Source: Oscillospiraceae bacterium (GTDB lineage: Bacteria; Bacillota; Clostridia; Oscillospirales; Acutalibacteraceae). From it: DNA of 14,232 bases. Of this stretch, positions 1 to 6,622 are shown one piece after another. Within the stretch, counting starts at the first letter, position 1; every line of letters begins with the position of its first letter. The notes beneath the pieces are model-generated. The model worked only from the letters and a program-made list of their open reading frames with translations. It searched no databases and had not been told where the DNA came from. A program made the translations under genes and the position numbers. The stretch lies in the NCBI GenBank assembly GCA_029012165.1, contig JAQXLO010000104.1, positions 1-14,232 of the forward strand, in the 5' to 3' direction.

Positions 1-2
1 AC

Positions 3-266
3 AAGGAAAGCATTCTGTCTGCCAGCGTCATCATCGCCGTTGCCGGCATGGAGGGCGCACTGGCGAGCGTCATCGGCGGTCTGGCGGATTGCCCGGTGAT
101 CGCCGTTCCCACCAGCGTGGGGTACGGCGCATCCTTTGGCGGGGTGTCCGCACTGTTGTCCATGCTCAATTCCTGTGCCAGCGGTGTGTCGGTGGTGAAC
201 ATCGACAACGGCTTCGGGGCAGGCTTTTTGGCCAGCAGGATCAATCATATGGAGGCGAAGCAATGA
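3..266 (+). CDS. larB: LarB, nickel-pincer cofactor biosynthesis protein, 3' part only
   Basis: This is the C-terminal 87 residues of a reading frame already open at the window edge, so the start lies outside. The visible sequence has the Gly/Ala-rich pattern of the PurE-like carboxylase fold of LarB: AGMEGALASVIGG, then PVIAVPTSVGYG, then NIDNGFGAG near the end. In characterised LarB proteins this domain carboxylates nicotinic acid adenine dinucleotide at C5 and hydrolyses the dinucleotide, the first step toward the nickel-pincer cofactor of lactate racemase and related enzymes. The stop codon overlaps the larC start by 4 bases (ATGA), indicating translational coupling. The family call rests on this tail and on the neighbouring larC. 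PurE itself is less likely because of that neighbour. Confidence 0.9.
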   Translation, partial: KESILSASVIIAVAGMEGALASVIGGLADCPVIAVPTSVGYGASFGGVSALLSMLNSCASGVSVVNIDNGFGAGFLASRINHMEAKQ

Positions 267-1483
267 GAACACTGTATATAGACTGCGCCATGGGTGCGGC
301 GGGAGATATGCTCACGGCGGCACTGCTGGAGCTGACGGATGACCCGTCCGCAGTGGTGCGGAAACTGAATACGCTCGGCATTCCCGGCGTGGAGTTTATC
401 GCCGAGCCGAGTGTGAAATGCGGTGTGGGCGGTACCCACATGACCGTGCAGGTCGGCGGACATACGGAGGGGGAGCACCACCACCATCACCACGACCACG
501 ACCATGAACACGGGCATCATCACCATAGCTCGATGCAGGATATTGCGCATATCATCAATGACCTGAACGCTTCCGATACAGTCAAGTCGGACGTGATGGC
601 GGTGTATACCCGCATTGCCGAAGCGGAAAGCCATGTCCACGGTGTGCCGGTGACCGATATCCATTTCCACGAGGTGGGCACGATGGATGCCGTGGCGGAC
701 ATTACGGCGGTGTGCGTACTGCTCGAAATGCTGGCACCGGACAGGATCGTCGTGTCGCCCATCCATGTGGGTAGCGGTCAGGTGCGCTGTGCCCACGGCA
801 TTCTGCCCGTGCCTGCACCTGCCACGGCGCATATTCTGCGGGGCGTGCCGATGTACGGCGGCGTGATTCTGGACGAGCTTTGTACCCCCACAGGTGCGGC
901 GCTGCTGACGCATTTCGCCGATGCCTTTGGCGCTATGCCCCCCATGCAGACGGAAAAGATCGGCTACGGCATGGGCAAAAAGGACTTTCCGGCGGCGAAC
1001 TGTGTGCGCATCTTTTTGGGAGAAACGGCGGATACGGCGCAGACTGTGGCGGAGCTTTGCTGCAATCTGGACGACATGACCGCCGAGGAGATCGGCTTTG
1101 CCATGGACAGGCTGTTTGACGGCGGTGCGCTGGATGTGTTCACCGCTTCCGCCTATATGAAAAAGAATCGACCGGGGACAGTGCTTCATGTGCTGTGCCG
1201 CCCCGAACAGCGAGAGACGATGCTGCGCCTGATTTTTCGCCACACCACGACGATCGGTGTGCGAGAGTGCGTGCAGAACCGCTATACCCTGCGCCGAATG
1301 GTGCGCACAGTGGAAACCGCTTGCGGTGAAGTCCGGCAAAAGGTGTCGCAGGGGTACGGCGTTACACGGGTCAAGACGGAGTACGATGATCTGGCAGGAC
1401 TTGCCGCAGAGCAGGGAAAGTCCTTGGAGGAAATTCGCCGGATGCTTCGGCAGGAGAACGGAACGTCTGTCGAGAAAAAGTGA
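263..1483 (+). CDS. larC: LarC, nickel insertion protein (single uninterrupted ORF)
   Basis: 406 residues. The ATG at 263 is preceded by GGAGG at 251-255 and overlaps the larB stop; upstream in-frame starts lie inside larB. The protein begins MRTLYIDCAMGAAGDM, the usual LarC N-terminus. Residues 72-88 form a His/Asp stretch (about 13 His) suited to nickel storage or delivery. Next come HFHEVGTMDAVADI at 134-147, the NLDDM motif at 268-272 that opens the C-terminal domain, and MKKNRPG at 299-305. LarC is the CTP-dependent enzyme that inserts nickel into the pincer cofactor made by LarB and LarE. In Lactobacillus plantarum the two halves are joined by programmed frameshifting; here they are one frame. 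No larE or lactate racemase (larA) is visible; either may lie upstream. Confidence 0.94.
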   Translation: MRTLYIDCAMGAAGDMLTAALLELTDDPSAVVRKLNTLGIPGVEFIAEPSVKCGVGGTHMTVQVGGHTEGEHHHHHHDHDHEHGHHHHSSMQDIAHIINDLNASDTVKSDVMAVYTRIAEAESHVHGVPVTDIHFHEVGTMDAVADITAVCVLLEMLAPDRIVVSPIHVGSGQVRCAHGILPVPAPATAHILRGVPMYGGVILDELCTPTGAALLTHFADAFGAMPPMQTEKIGYGMGKKDFPAANCVRIFLGETADTAQTVAELCCNLDDMTAEEIGFAMDRLFDGGALDVFTASAYMKKNRPGTVLHVLCRPEQRETMLRLIFRHTTTIGVRECVQNRYTLRRMVRTVETACGEVRQKVSQGYGVTRVKTEYDDLAGLAAEQGKSLEEIRRMLRQENGTSVEKK

Positions 1484-1495
1484 AATTTGCAAATT
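1484..1495. other. 12-bp perfect palindrome just after larC
   Basis: AATTTGCAAATT directly follows the larC stop. It is self-complementary but has no GC-rich stem and no loop, so it is a poor terminator. It could be a protein-binding site ahead of the next gene or chance in an AT-rich gap. The 83-base gap to the next start also contains TACAAT at 1534-1539, a possible -10 element, but I see no convincing -35 at the right distance. Confidence 0.25.
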
Positions 1496-1566
1496 CTTTA
1501 CTTTTTCTTAACCGCAAACAGAGAATCGTCCGATACAATACAGAAAACAGACAGGAGGCGTATCGG

Positions 1567-2166
1567 ATGAAAAAAGGACTTCGGATTGCGGCGGGGTTGG
1601 TGCTTTTGGTGCTGGTGGTTGCGCTGACGGTGAATTTTATCGTGATCGGCGGGGCAAAGCCCCACATTGCAGACCCGGCAGACGTGGGCACGGGTTACGA
1701 CTGCATACTGGTGCTCGGCTGTCAGGTCAACGGCGAGACGCCCAGCGATATGCTGCGTGACAGGCTTGACCGTGCCGTGGCGCTGTACAAGGCGGGCGTT
1801 TCGGATACCCTTCTGCTCAGCGGCGATCACCTGAGCCGTGAGGGGTACGATGAGGTGACGGCGATGCAGAAGTATGTCGTCGGACAGGGTGTGCCGCAGG
1901 AGGCGATCCGGCTTGACCTTGCGGGCTTTTCCACCTATGAATCCATGTACCGTGCCCGGGAGGTTTTTGGAATGCGGCAGGTGCTGGTGGTCACACAGCC
2001 CTATCACCTATATCGGGCGGTCTATGTTGCACGGCGGCTGGGACTGGAGGCGACCGGGACGCAGTCCATGCCGAACCGCTATGTCTATCCGCTGTACAAC
2101 CAAGTGCGGGAAGTGCTGGCACGCAACAAGGATTTTCTGTATTCTTTTGTAAAACCGAAGCCTTAG
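1567..2166 (+). CDS. SanA/YdcF-like DUF218 membrane-anchored protein
   Basis: 199 residues. The ATG at 1567 is chosen because AGGAGG at 1553-1558 lies 8 bases upstream; the longer frame from 1480 would run through this site. Residues 7-29 form one hydrophobic segment, probably an uncleaved signal anchor that leaves the domain outside the cell. The rest matches the DUF218 fold of SanA/YdcF: YDCILVLGCQV (44-54), MLRDRLDRAVALYKAG (62-77), LLLSGDH (82-88), DEVTAM (95-100), GFSTYESMYRA (120-130) and VTQPYHLYRA (142-151). SanA-type proteins affect envelope barrier function and resistance to vancomycin at high temperature in enterobacteria, but their biochemical activity is unsettled. It sits 83 bases after larC and could be read with it, or from a weak promoter in the gap. 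There is no evident functional link to nickel cofactor synthesis. Confidence 0.85.
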   Translation: MKKGLRIAAGLVLLVLVVALTVNFIVIGGAKPHIADPADVGTGYDCILVLGCQVNGETPSDMLRDRLDRAVALYKAGVSDTLLLSGDHLSREGYDEVTAMQKYVVGQGVPQEAIRLDLAGFSTYESMYRAREVFGMRQVLVVTQPYHLYRAVYVARRLGLEATGTQSMPNRYVYPLYNQVREVLARNKDFLYSFVKPKP

Positions 2167-2179
2167 TTCTTTCACGAGA

Positions 2180-2208
2180 TTGAAAATATCCGACAGCTGT
2201 GGTACAAT
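2180..2208 (+). promoter_or_regulatory. Sigma-A promoter for bioY
   Basis: TTGAAA at 2180-2185 and TACAAT at 2203-2208 are separated by 17 bases, an excellent match to a housekeeping promoter. Transcription would begin near 2215, about 30 bases before the bioY start. The -10 hexamer lies in the 7-base centre of a perfect inverted repeat (2193-2217), so a dimeric repressor bound there would block the promoter. Confidence 0.75.
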
Positions 2209-2217
2209 CACAGCTGT
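2193..2217. promoter_or_regulatory. Inverted repeat over the bioY -10: candidate operator and/or terminator
   Basis: ACAGCTGTG (2193-2201) and CACAGCTGT (2209-2217) are perfect complements around GTACAAT. Each arm also contains the self-complementary octamer ACAGCTGT. Downstream lies TTATTTTTTT, so in a transcript from the SanA-like gene this would fold into a 9-bp stem followed by a U-run, a plausible intrinsic terminator. In DNA form it overlaps the bioY promoter like an operator. It does not resemble the BirA consensus (TTGTTAACC with a spaced inverted copy) as I remember it, so which regulator would bind is unknown. Confidence 0.6.
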
Positions 2218-2245
2218 TATTTTTTTGCGCAGAGGAGAGAAAGCA

Positions 2246-2782
2246 ATGAAAAAATTGACAGTAAAAGATCTGGCGCTGATCGCCCTGATGGCTGTATTGA
2301 TCGCCGTCTGTTCGTGGATCAGCATTCCGGCGGCGGTGCCGTTTACCCTGCAAACGCTGGGCATTTTTCTGGCACTGCGGCTTTTGGGCGGCGCAAAGGG
2401 AACGGTGAGCGTTCTCGTTTATATCCTGCTCGGCGCCGTGGGTGTGCCGGTGTTTGCCGGCTTTTCCGGCGGCGTGGGCGTCCTGTTCGGTCCCACAGGC
2501 GGCTACATTCTCGGCTTTTTGGCGGCCGGCCTTGTGTATCTGCTGTTGGAAAAGGTGCCCAAGCAGGGGAAGGTCATGGATTTTTTGCGCATGGTTGCCG
2601 GGCTTTTGGTGTGCTATGCGCTGGGAACGGTGTGGTTCTATTACACCTACGGCGTGCAGAATGCCATGGGGATCGGAGCGGTGCTGATGGCGTGCGTGGT
2701 GCCGTTTATTTTGCCGGATGCGGTGAAGATCGTGCTGGCACAGCTGCTGGCAGAGCGGCTGCAAAAGGTTCTGAAATTATAA
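2246..2782 (+). CDS. bioY: BioY, biotin-specific S component of an ECF transporter
   Basis: 178 residues. The ATG at 2246 has AGGAGA at 2233-2238 upstream; the longer frame from 2180 would start inside the promoter and is rejected. The protein is almost entirely hydrophobic, with about six membrane segments. BioY features include SIPAAVPFTLQTLGIFL (26-42), the glycine-rich stretch ending GPTGGYILGF (82-91), and FILPDAVK (154-161) near the C-terminus. BioY binds biotin in the membrane and imports it, either alone or with the EcfA/EcfT energising module. No EcfA or EcfT gene is adjacent, so the module is presumably shared and encoded elsewhere. It appears to be a single-gene unit with its own promoter. 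Biotin is the cofactor of the decarboxylase encoded at 6831-10092. Confidence 0.93.
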   Translation: MKKLTVKDLALIALMAVLIAVCSWISIPAAVPFTLQTLGIFLALRLLGGAKGTVSVLVYILLGAVGVPVFAGFSGGVGVLFGPTGGYILGFLAAGLVYLLLEKVPKQGKVMDFLRMVAGLLVCYALGTVWFYYTYGVQNAMGIGAVLMACVVPFILPDAVKIVLAQLLAERLQKVLKL

Positions 2783-2801
2783 TTTCTGCTGTGCATTACG
2801 C

Positions 2802-2830
2802 AGGCAACACCCGATTGTGCAGTGTTGCCT
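2802..2830 (+). terminator. Stem-loop after bioY, weak terminator candidate
   Basis: AGGCAACAC (2802-2810) pairs perfectly with GTGTTGCCT (2822-2830) around an 11-base loop. It lies 20 bases after the bioY stop, a normal terminator position, but TAACGG follows instead of a U-run. A second, weaker stem, TGCGC (2840-2844) with GCGCA (2858-2862), is followed by seven T at 2869-2875 and may contribute. Confidence 0.4.
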
Positions 2831-2885
2831 TAACGGAATGCGCAGCTTTATTTTACAGCGCACGTAAATTTTTTTAAAAAAGTGG

Positions 2886-2914
2886 TTGACATTGTGCCGT
2901 CTCGTCTATATAAT
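2886..2914 (+). promoter_or_regulatory. Perfect consensus sigma-A promoter for the ABC-DUF1854-DarA-like operon
   Basis: TTGACA at 2886-2891 and TATAAT at 2909-2914 with exactly 17 bases between. Transcription would start near 2921, giving a leader of about 37 bases before the ATG at 2958. An exact consensus promoter suggests strong, largely constitutive expression unless an unseen repressor acts. I see no inverted repeat over it. Confidence 0.88.
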
Positions 2915-2957
2915 GTCCTTAAATTTATGGACGCATGGAAGAAACGAGGTGGCAGAC

Positions 2958-5228
2958 ATGAATTTTGACAATGTTCTGACCAACGGTCCCATTTCCGACT
3001 TCGTGCGAGAACGAGCGGAAAAGACAATTTCAAGCGATGAATTACCGTTATTTGTGATGAACGGAGACCTGACGCTCCGCGCAAAATACGGCAGTTCATC
3101 GCTTTTTGTGTTTCGGGACCATTTGGCGGCTTTTGACGAGACATACGAAAACAGCTGTGTGCAGGTGCAGTACAGCGAGATCCGTGAGGTGCAGATCAAG
3201 CGAATGTACGGCAACGCCCTGTTCATCGTGCACCTGCAAAACGGTCGCTCGCAGAAGCTGATGCGCTTCTCCTATGCGGTGGCGGACATTGCGGATTCCG
3301 TGGCTTTGTTCATCCAAAAGGTGAACGAGGGCGAGGACGTGGATGAGAGCTTTGAGATCGTCCGTGCCTCCTACAAAAAGATGCGCTCCTTCTGCCCGAA
3401 GTGCGGACGAAAGCTGCCGTCCCCCGATACGCCGTGCATCAACTGTCAGGGCAAGTCCAAGCTGTTCAGCAAGTTTGCGGTGTACATTAAACCGTATCTG
3501 CCGAAGCTGGCGGTCTGTCTGGTGCTGGCGGTGCTGACCACGGCGATGGCGCTTGTCCCGCCGTACATCACCAAGATGATGGTGGACGACATCATCCCCT
3601 CCGGCAACAGCAAGCTGCTTTTGCAGGTCATTTTGGCGCTGCTGGGCGTATATGTTCTGCAATATACGGTCGGCGCCGTGCGGGCGTATATGATGCGCAT
3701 CGTGGGCGACGGGATCATTATCGACCTGAAAAAGGATGTGTATGCCAAGGCGCAGTATCTGCCCATGCGCTTCTACGACAAAACTTCCACCGGCTCGGTC
3801 ATCAACCGCATCAACGGCGACACCGCCACATTGCAGGGCTTCATGCTGCGCATCACGCAGGAGGCGGTCGTGCAGGCGTTTACGCTGATGGGTGTAGTGT
3901 GTATCATGCTGGTCATGGACTGGCGGCTGACGCTGCTGTCCCTCATTCCGGTGCCTATCGTGGTGGCCGTGGGCAAATATTACGGCAAAAAGATCGCACC
4001 GAGATACATGCGGCTGTGGAAGCGTGCATCGGCACTGTCCTCCATTTTGACCGACACCATCCCCGGCGTGCGTGTCATCAAGGCGTTCACCAACGAGAAT
4101 AACACGATCAAAAAATACAAGCGCCATTGTGACGACTGGATGCAGGAGGACAAGGCGGCCGCCGTACCGGCATCGGTCATGCCGAATGTGATTACTTTCT
4201 TAGTCACCTGCGGCTCGGTACTGATCTGGCTTGTGGGCGGCAACTGGGTCATCCACGGCACGGGAAACGTTTCGCTGGGTCTTTTGGTTTCCTTTATCTC
4301 CTATGCCGCCATGTTCTACACGCCGGTCAACTTCTTTGCGTCCCTCAACGATACGTACCAGAATGCGCTGGCTTCGGCGGAGAAAATTCTGGATATTCTC
4401 AGTGCAGAGCCGGAGAACGATTTCGGCAAGGGCAACATTCTGCCGCATATGGAGGGGAAAATTGAGTTCCGCAACGTGAACTTCTCCTTTGACCGCTCCA
4501 AAAAAGCGCTGTCGGACGTCAATTTGGTGATCGAGCCGGGGGACATCGTCGGCATCGTCGGCACCACCGGCGCAGGCAAGTCCACGCTGATCAACCTCCT
4601 GCTTCGGTACTACGACGACTACGAGGGCGAGATTTTGGTGGACGGCGTCAACATCAAGGACATCGACCTTGCCTATTACCGCAGTCAGATCGGCTATGTC
4701 CAGCAGGAGCCGCTGATGTTCCGTGACACGATTTTTAACAACATCTCCTACTGCGACCCCAATGCCCATGTGGAGCAGATCATCCATGCGGCAGAGATCG
4801 CCAACGCCCACACGTTCATCTCCCGCCTGCCGGACGCATATGATACCATGCTCGGCGAACGGGGCGTCGGACTTTCCGGCGGGGAGAAGCAGAGATTGTC
4901 CATCGCCCGGGCGGTGCTGAAAAATCCCAGTATGCTCATTTTCGACGAGGCAACGGCGGCGGTGGACTCGGAGACGGAACACCTGATCCAGGAGTCCATC
5001 GAGCGCATGATCCGTGGCCGCACAACGCTGATGATTGCACACCGGCTGTCCACTTTGCGCAAGGCGAACAAGATCATCGTGGTGGACAAGGGCAGGATCA
5101 TCGAGTTCGGCACGCCGGAGGAGCTGCTGGCGATGAAGGGCAAGTACTACAAGCTGATCCAGATCCAGTCCATGTCCGACCAGGCACGGAAAATCAAGGA
5201 AGAAGAAAATCTGGAGATTTCCATTTAA
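2958..5228 (+). CDS. ABC exporter half-transporter with N-terminal PH-like region and zinc ribbon
   Basis: 756 residues, longer than the usual ~580 for this family because of an N-terminal extension of about 175. The ATG at 2958 follows GAGGTGG (2946-2952); upstream in-frame codons lie in the promoter. Residues 30-122 are soluble and beta-rich, with a pattern I read as PH-like (tentative). C146-x2-C149 and C160-x2-C163 form a zinc ribbon. An exporter-type membrane domain of about six helices follows from about residue 184. The ATPase domain has Walker A GTTGAGKST (535-543), Q-loop YVQQEP, signature LSGGEKQ (639-645), Walker B with D663 and E664, and H-loop His695, so it should be active. It would work as a homodimer unless another half-transporter exists elsewhere. 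The gene leads a three-gene operon, 13 bases before a DUF1854 gene. ABC/DUF1854 pairs elsewhere carry the label cyanophycin metabolism-associated, but no cyanophycin gene is present here. Substrate unknown. Confidence 0.9.
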   Translation: MNFDNVLTNGPISDFVRERAEKTISSDELPLFVMNGDLTLRAKYGSSSLFVFRDHLAAFDETYENSCVQVQYSEIREVQIKRMYGNALFIVHLQNGRSQKLMRFSYAVADIADSVALFIQKVNEGEDVDESFEIVRASYKKMRSFCPKCGRKLPSPDTPCINCQGKSKLFSKFAVYIKPYLPKLAVCLVLAVLTTAMALVPPYITKMMVDDIIPSGNSKLLLQVILALLGVYVLQYTVGAVRAYMMRIVGDGIIIDLKKDVYAKAQYLPMRFYDKTSTGSVINRINGDTATLQGFMLRITQEAVVQAFTLMGVVCIMLVMDWRLTLLSLIPVPIVVAVGKYYGKKIAPRYMRLWKRASALSSILTDTIPGVRVIKAFTNENNTIKKYKRHCDDWMQEDKAAAVPASVMPNVITFLVTCGSVLIWLVGGNWVIHGTGNVSLGLLVSFISYAAMFYTPVNFFASLNDTYQNALASAEKILDILSAEPENDFGKGNILPHMEGKIEFRNVNFSFDRSKKALSDVNLVIEPGDIVGIVGTTGAGKSTLINLLLRYYDDYEGEILVDGVNIKDIDLAYYRSQIGYVQQEPLMFRDTIFNNISYCDPNAHVEQIIHAAEIANAHTFISRLPDAYDTMLGERGVGLSGGEKQRLSIARAVLKNPSMLIFDEATAAVDSETEHLIQESIERMIRGRTTLMIAHRLSTLRKANKIIVVDKGRIIEFGTPEELLAMKGKYYKLIQIQSMSDQARKIKEEENLEISI

Positions 5229-5241
5229 AGGAGGGAGCACC

Positions 5242-5730
5242 GTGGCACGCAGATATATTGACGGACCGGAAGTAAAGCTGGCGGTTCGTGACGGCATTTT
5301 TTTGGACGCAGAGTTTTATCACGGCGAAAAGTATGAAATGCTCGAGCCGAAGCGGCTGTTCCCCGTTTCGGGTCTGATGCAGTACATCGCCCTGATGGAC
5401 AGTGAGGGCAACGAGGTGGCGATCATCCGCAATCTGGAGTCCCTGCTGCCCGAATCCAAGCAGGCCATCGTGCAGTGCCTGCACGAGCAGTACATCATCC
5501 CGAAGCTGACACGCTTCGTGCGCCAGTCCAAGAAGTTCCGCATTTGGAAGTGGACGTGGGATACCGACAAGGGCAGGGTGACCTTTGAGGTCATTAACCA
5601 TGTGGCGTCGATCAAGACTTTTTACGACGGACGTGTGCTGATCAAGGACGGCAACGATAACCGCTACGAGATCCCGGACATCCACGCACTGGATAAACGC
5701 TCTTTGAAGATGTTATTACCCAATCTATAA
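5242..5730 (+). CDS. DUF1854 family protein, partner of the ABC exporter
   Basis: 162 residues. It starts at a GTG (5242) preceded by AAGGAGGG at 5228-5235, which overlaps the ABC stop codon; no ATG fits better. The protein is soluble, with no membrane segment or signal peptide. It matches my recollection of DUF1854: a short N-terminal strand region, LFPVSGLMQYIALMDSEGNE (residues 40-59), PKLTRFVRQSKKFRIWKWT (89-107), TFEVINHVASIK, then EIPDIHALDKRSLKMLLP at the C-terminus. DUF1854 genes commonly sit next to ABC exporter genes of this type, which suggests a cytoplasmic accessory or regulatory subunit; no activity is established. The next gene starts 16 bases downstream, so all three genes should be one transcript. 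Confidence 0.85.
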   Translation: MARRYIDGPEVKLAVRDGIFLDAEFYHGEKYEMLEPKRLFPVSGLMQYIALMDSEGNEVAIIRNLESLLPESKQAIVQCLHEQYIIPKLTRFVRQSKKFRIWKWTWDTDKGRVTFEVINHVASIKTFYDGRVLIKDGNDNRYEIPDIHALDKRSLKMLLPNL

Positions 5731-5746
5731 ACAGGAGGCAATAAAG

Positions 5747-6073
5747 ATGAAATTGGTATTGGCAATCGTGAATAATGAGGACAGCGCTGTGGTTGCCGCA
5801 GAGCTGACACGCAGCGGCTTTATCGTGACGAAATTATCCACCACCGGCAGTTATCTGATGGTCGGCAATACAACGCTGCTGATCGGCTCCGAGGATGCGG
5901 ATGTGCCGGGAATCAAGCAGATCATCCAGAAGTACTCCAAGACACGCACGGCCGTCAAGCCCACCAGCAACTCTTTGGGCAGGGGATTGGCGTTCCACGA
6001 TATGGAAAGCGAAGTCACCGTCGGCGGTGCGACTGTGTTTGTGCTGGATGTGGACAGCATGGATAAATACTAA
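5747..6073 (+). CDS. DarA/PstA-like c-di-AMP receptor family protein
   Basis: 108 residues, close to the usual ~109. AGGAGG at 5733-5738 precedes the ATG. The N-terminus MKLVLAIVNNEDS, the central VTKLSTTGSYL and VGNTTLLIG (residues 27-47), and the C-terminal EVTVGGATVFVLDVDSMDKY match DarA/PstA, the PII-like trimeric proteins that bind cyclic di-AMP. Against Bacillus subtilis DarA as I remember it, Thr28 and Asn41 are kept, but Asn24, Arg26, Gly35 and Phe36 are replaced by Gly, Ile, Ser and Tyr. Ligand binding may therefore be altered. Known DarA proteins have no firmly established target. Here the gene is last in an operon with an ABC exporter and DUF1854, suggesting it may sense a signal for that exporter (inference). 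It may be a paralogue of a canonical DarA encoded elsewhere, so no gene symbol is assigned. Confidence 0.85.
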   Translation: MKLVLAIVNNEDSAVVAAELTRSGFIVTKLSTTGSYLMVGNTTLLIGSEDADVPGIKQIIQKYSKTRTAVKPTSNSLGRGLAFHDMESEVTVGGATVFVLDVDSMDKY

Positions 6074-6094
6074 GGTTATAGCGCCGTGCGATGT

Positions 6095-6270
6095 TGCCGG
6101 CAGTTTGGCTCCCCTGCGAGGGGAGCTGTCTGCGCAGCAGACTGAGGGGTTCAAAACGCCGCCGCACGCATACAGCAAAAGTCGGCGAAAAACCCTCCCG
6201 ACGAGGCTGACGCCTCGCCACCCTCCCTCGCAGGGAGGGCTCAGACTGTCGATAAAGGCGCCCGAGCGCA
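6095..6270. repeat. Palindromic intergenic repeat, copy 1
   Basis: 176 bp, differing from copy 2 at only two positions (6166 C to A, 6171 T to G). Internal stem-loops: GCTCCCCT/AGGGGAGC (6108-6115/6119-6126, loop GCG), GTCTGC/GCAGAC (6128-6133/6137-6142), CGAGGC/GCCTCG (6202-6207/6212-6217) and CCCTCCCT/AGGGAGGG (6221-6228/6232-6239, loop CGC). The two ends are imperfect inverted repeats of each other (about 6099-6126 against 6221-6250), as in a MITE or REP-like element. No transposase is nearby. It starts 21 bases after the stop codon of the DarA-like gene. Confidence 0.88.
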
Positions 6271-6321
6271 CACAAGACACTTTAAGAAAAGTCGGAAGCA
6301 TCGACAGACCATACAAAATAC

Positions 6322-6356
6322 AAGCATCGGCACGGCATCGAGCCGTGCCGATGCTT
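6322..6356 (+). terminator. 15-bp perfect stem-loop, likely terminator of the DarA-like operon
   Basis: AAGCATCGGCACGGC (6322-6336) and GCCGTGCCGATGCTT (6342-6356) pair perfectly around the loop ATCGA. TCGATTTTCTCT follows, a modest U-rich tail. It is a very stable GC-rich hairpin and the first terminator-like structure after the operon, although about 250 bases past the stop codon with a repeat in between. It may instead belong to the repeat element, since the flank of copy 2 has a corresponding hairpin. Confidence 0.5.
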
Positions 6357-6397
6357 TCGATTTTCTCTGCACGGTCGTGTATGCGATAGGGCGGTGC

Positions 6398-6573
6398 TGC
6401 CGGCAGTTTGGCTCCCCTGCGAGGGGAGCTGTCTGCGCAGCAGACTGAGGGGTTCAAAACGCCGCCGCAAGCAGACAGCAAAAGTCGGCGAAAAACCCTC
6501 CCGACGAGGCTGACGCCTCGCCACCCTCCCTCGCAGGGAGGGCTCAGACTGTCGATAAAGGCGCCCGAGCGCA
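6398..6573. repeat. Palindromic intergenic repeat, copy 2
   Basis: Direct repeat of 6095-6270 at a constant offset of 303 bases, about 99% identical, with the same set of internal stem-loops. The bases just before it (GCGGTGC) also resemble those before copy 1 (GCGATGT). Sequence after the copy is related to that after copy 1 but much more diverged. Confidence 0.88.
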
Positions 6574-6622
6574 TGCATGACAGTGCGAAAAAATCAGAAG
6601 CATCGGTAAAGGCATTGGAAAC

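Noticed and set aside
245..1492. 415-codon minus-strand frame antisense to larC
   Set aside because: His-rich, low-complexity shadow of a GC-biased gene. The sense frame has clear LarC motifs and a ribosome binding site.
2921..2957. Riboswitch or attenuator ahead of the ABC exporter
   Set aside because: The leader from the predicted start site is only about 37 bases, too short for a known riboswitch, and contains no terminator stem.
3096..5297. Two long minus-strand frames (343 and 365 codons) antisense to the ABC exporter
   Set aside because: Composition is rich in His, Arg and Gln as expected for antisense shadows; no family resemblance, and the sense gene has all ABC motifs.
6095..6573. 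Possible CRISPR array or tandem repeat protein
   Set aside because: Only two long copies with internal palindromes, no short regular repeat-spacer pattern and no cas genes.
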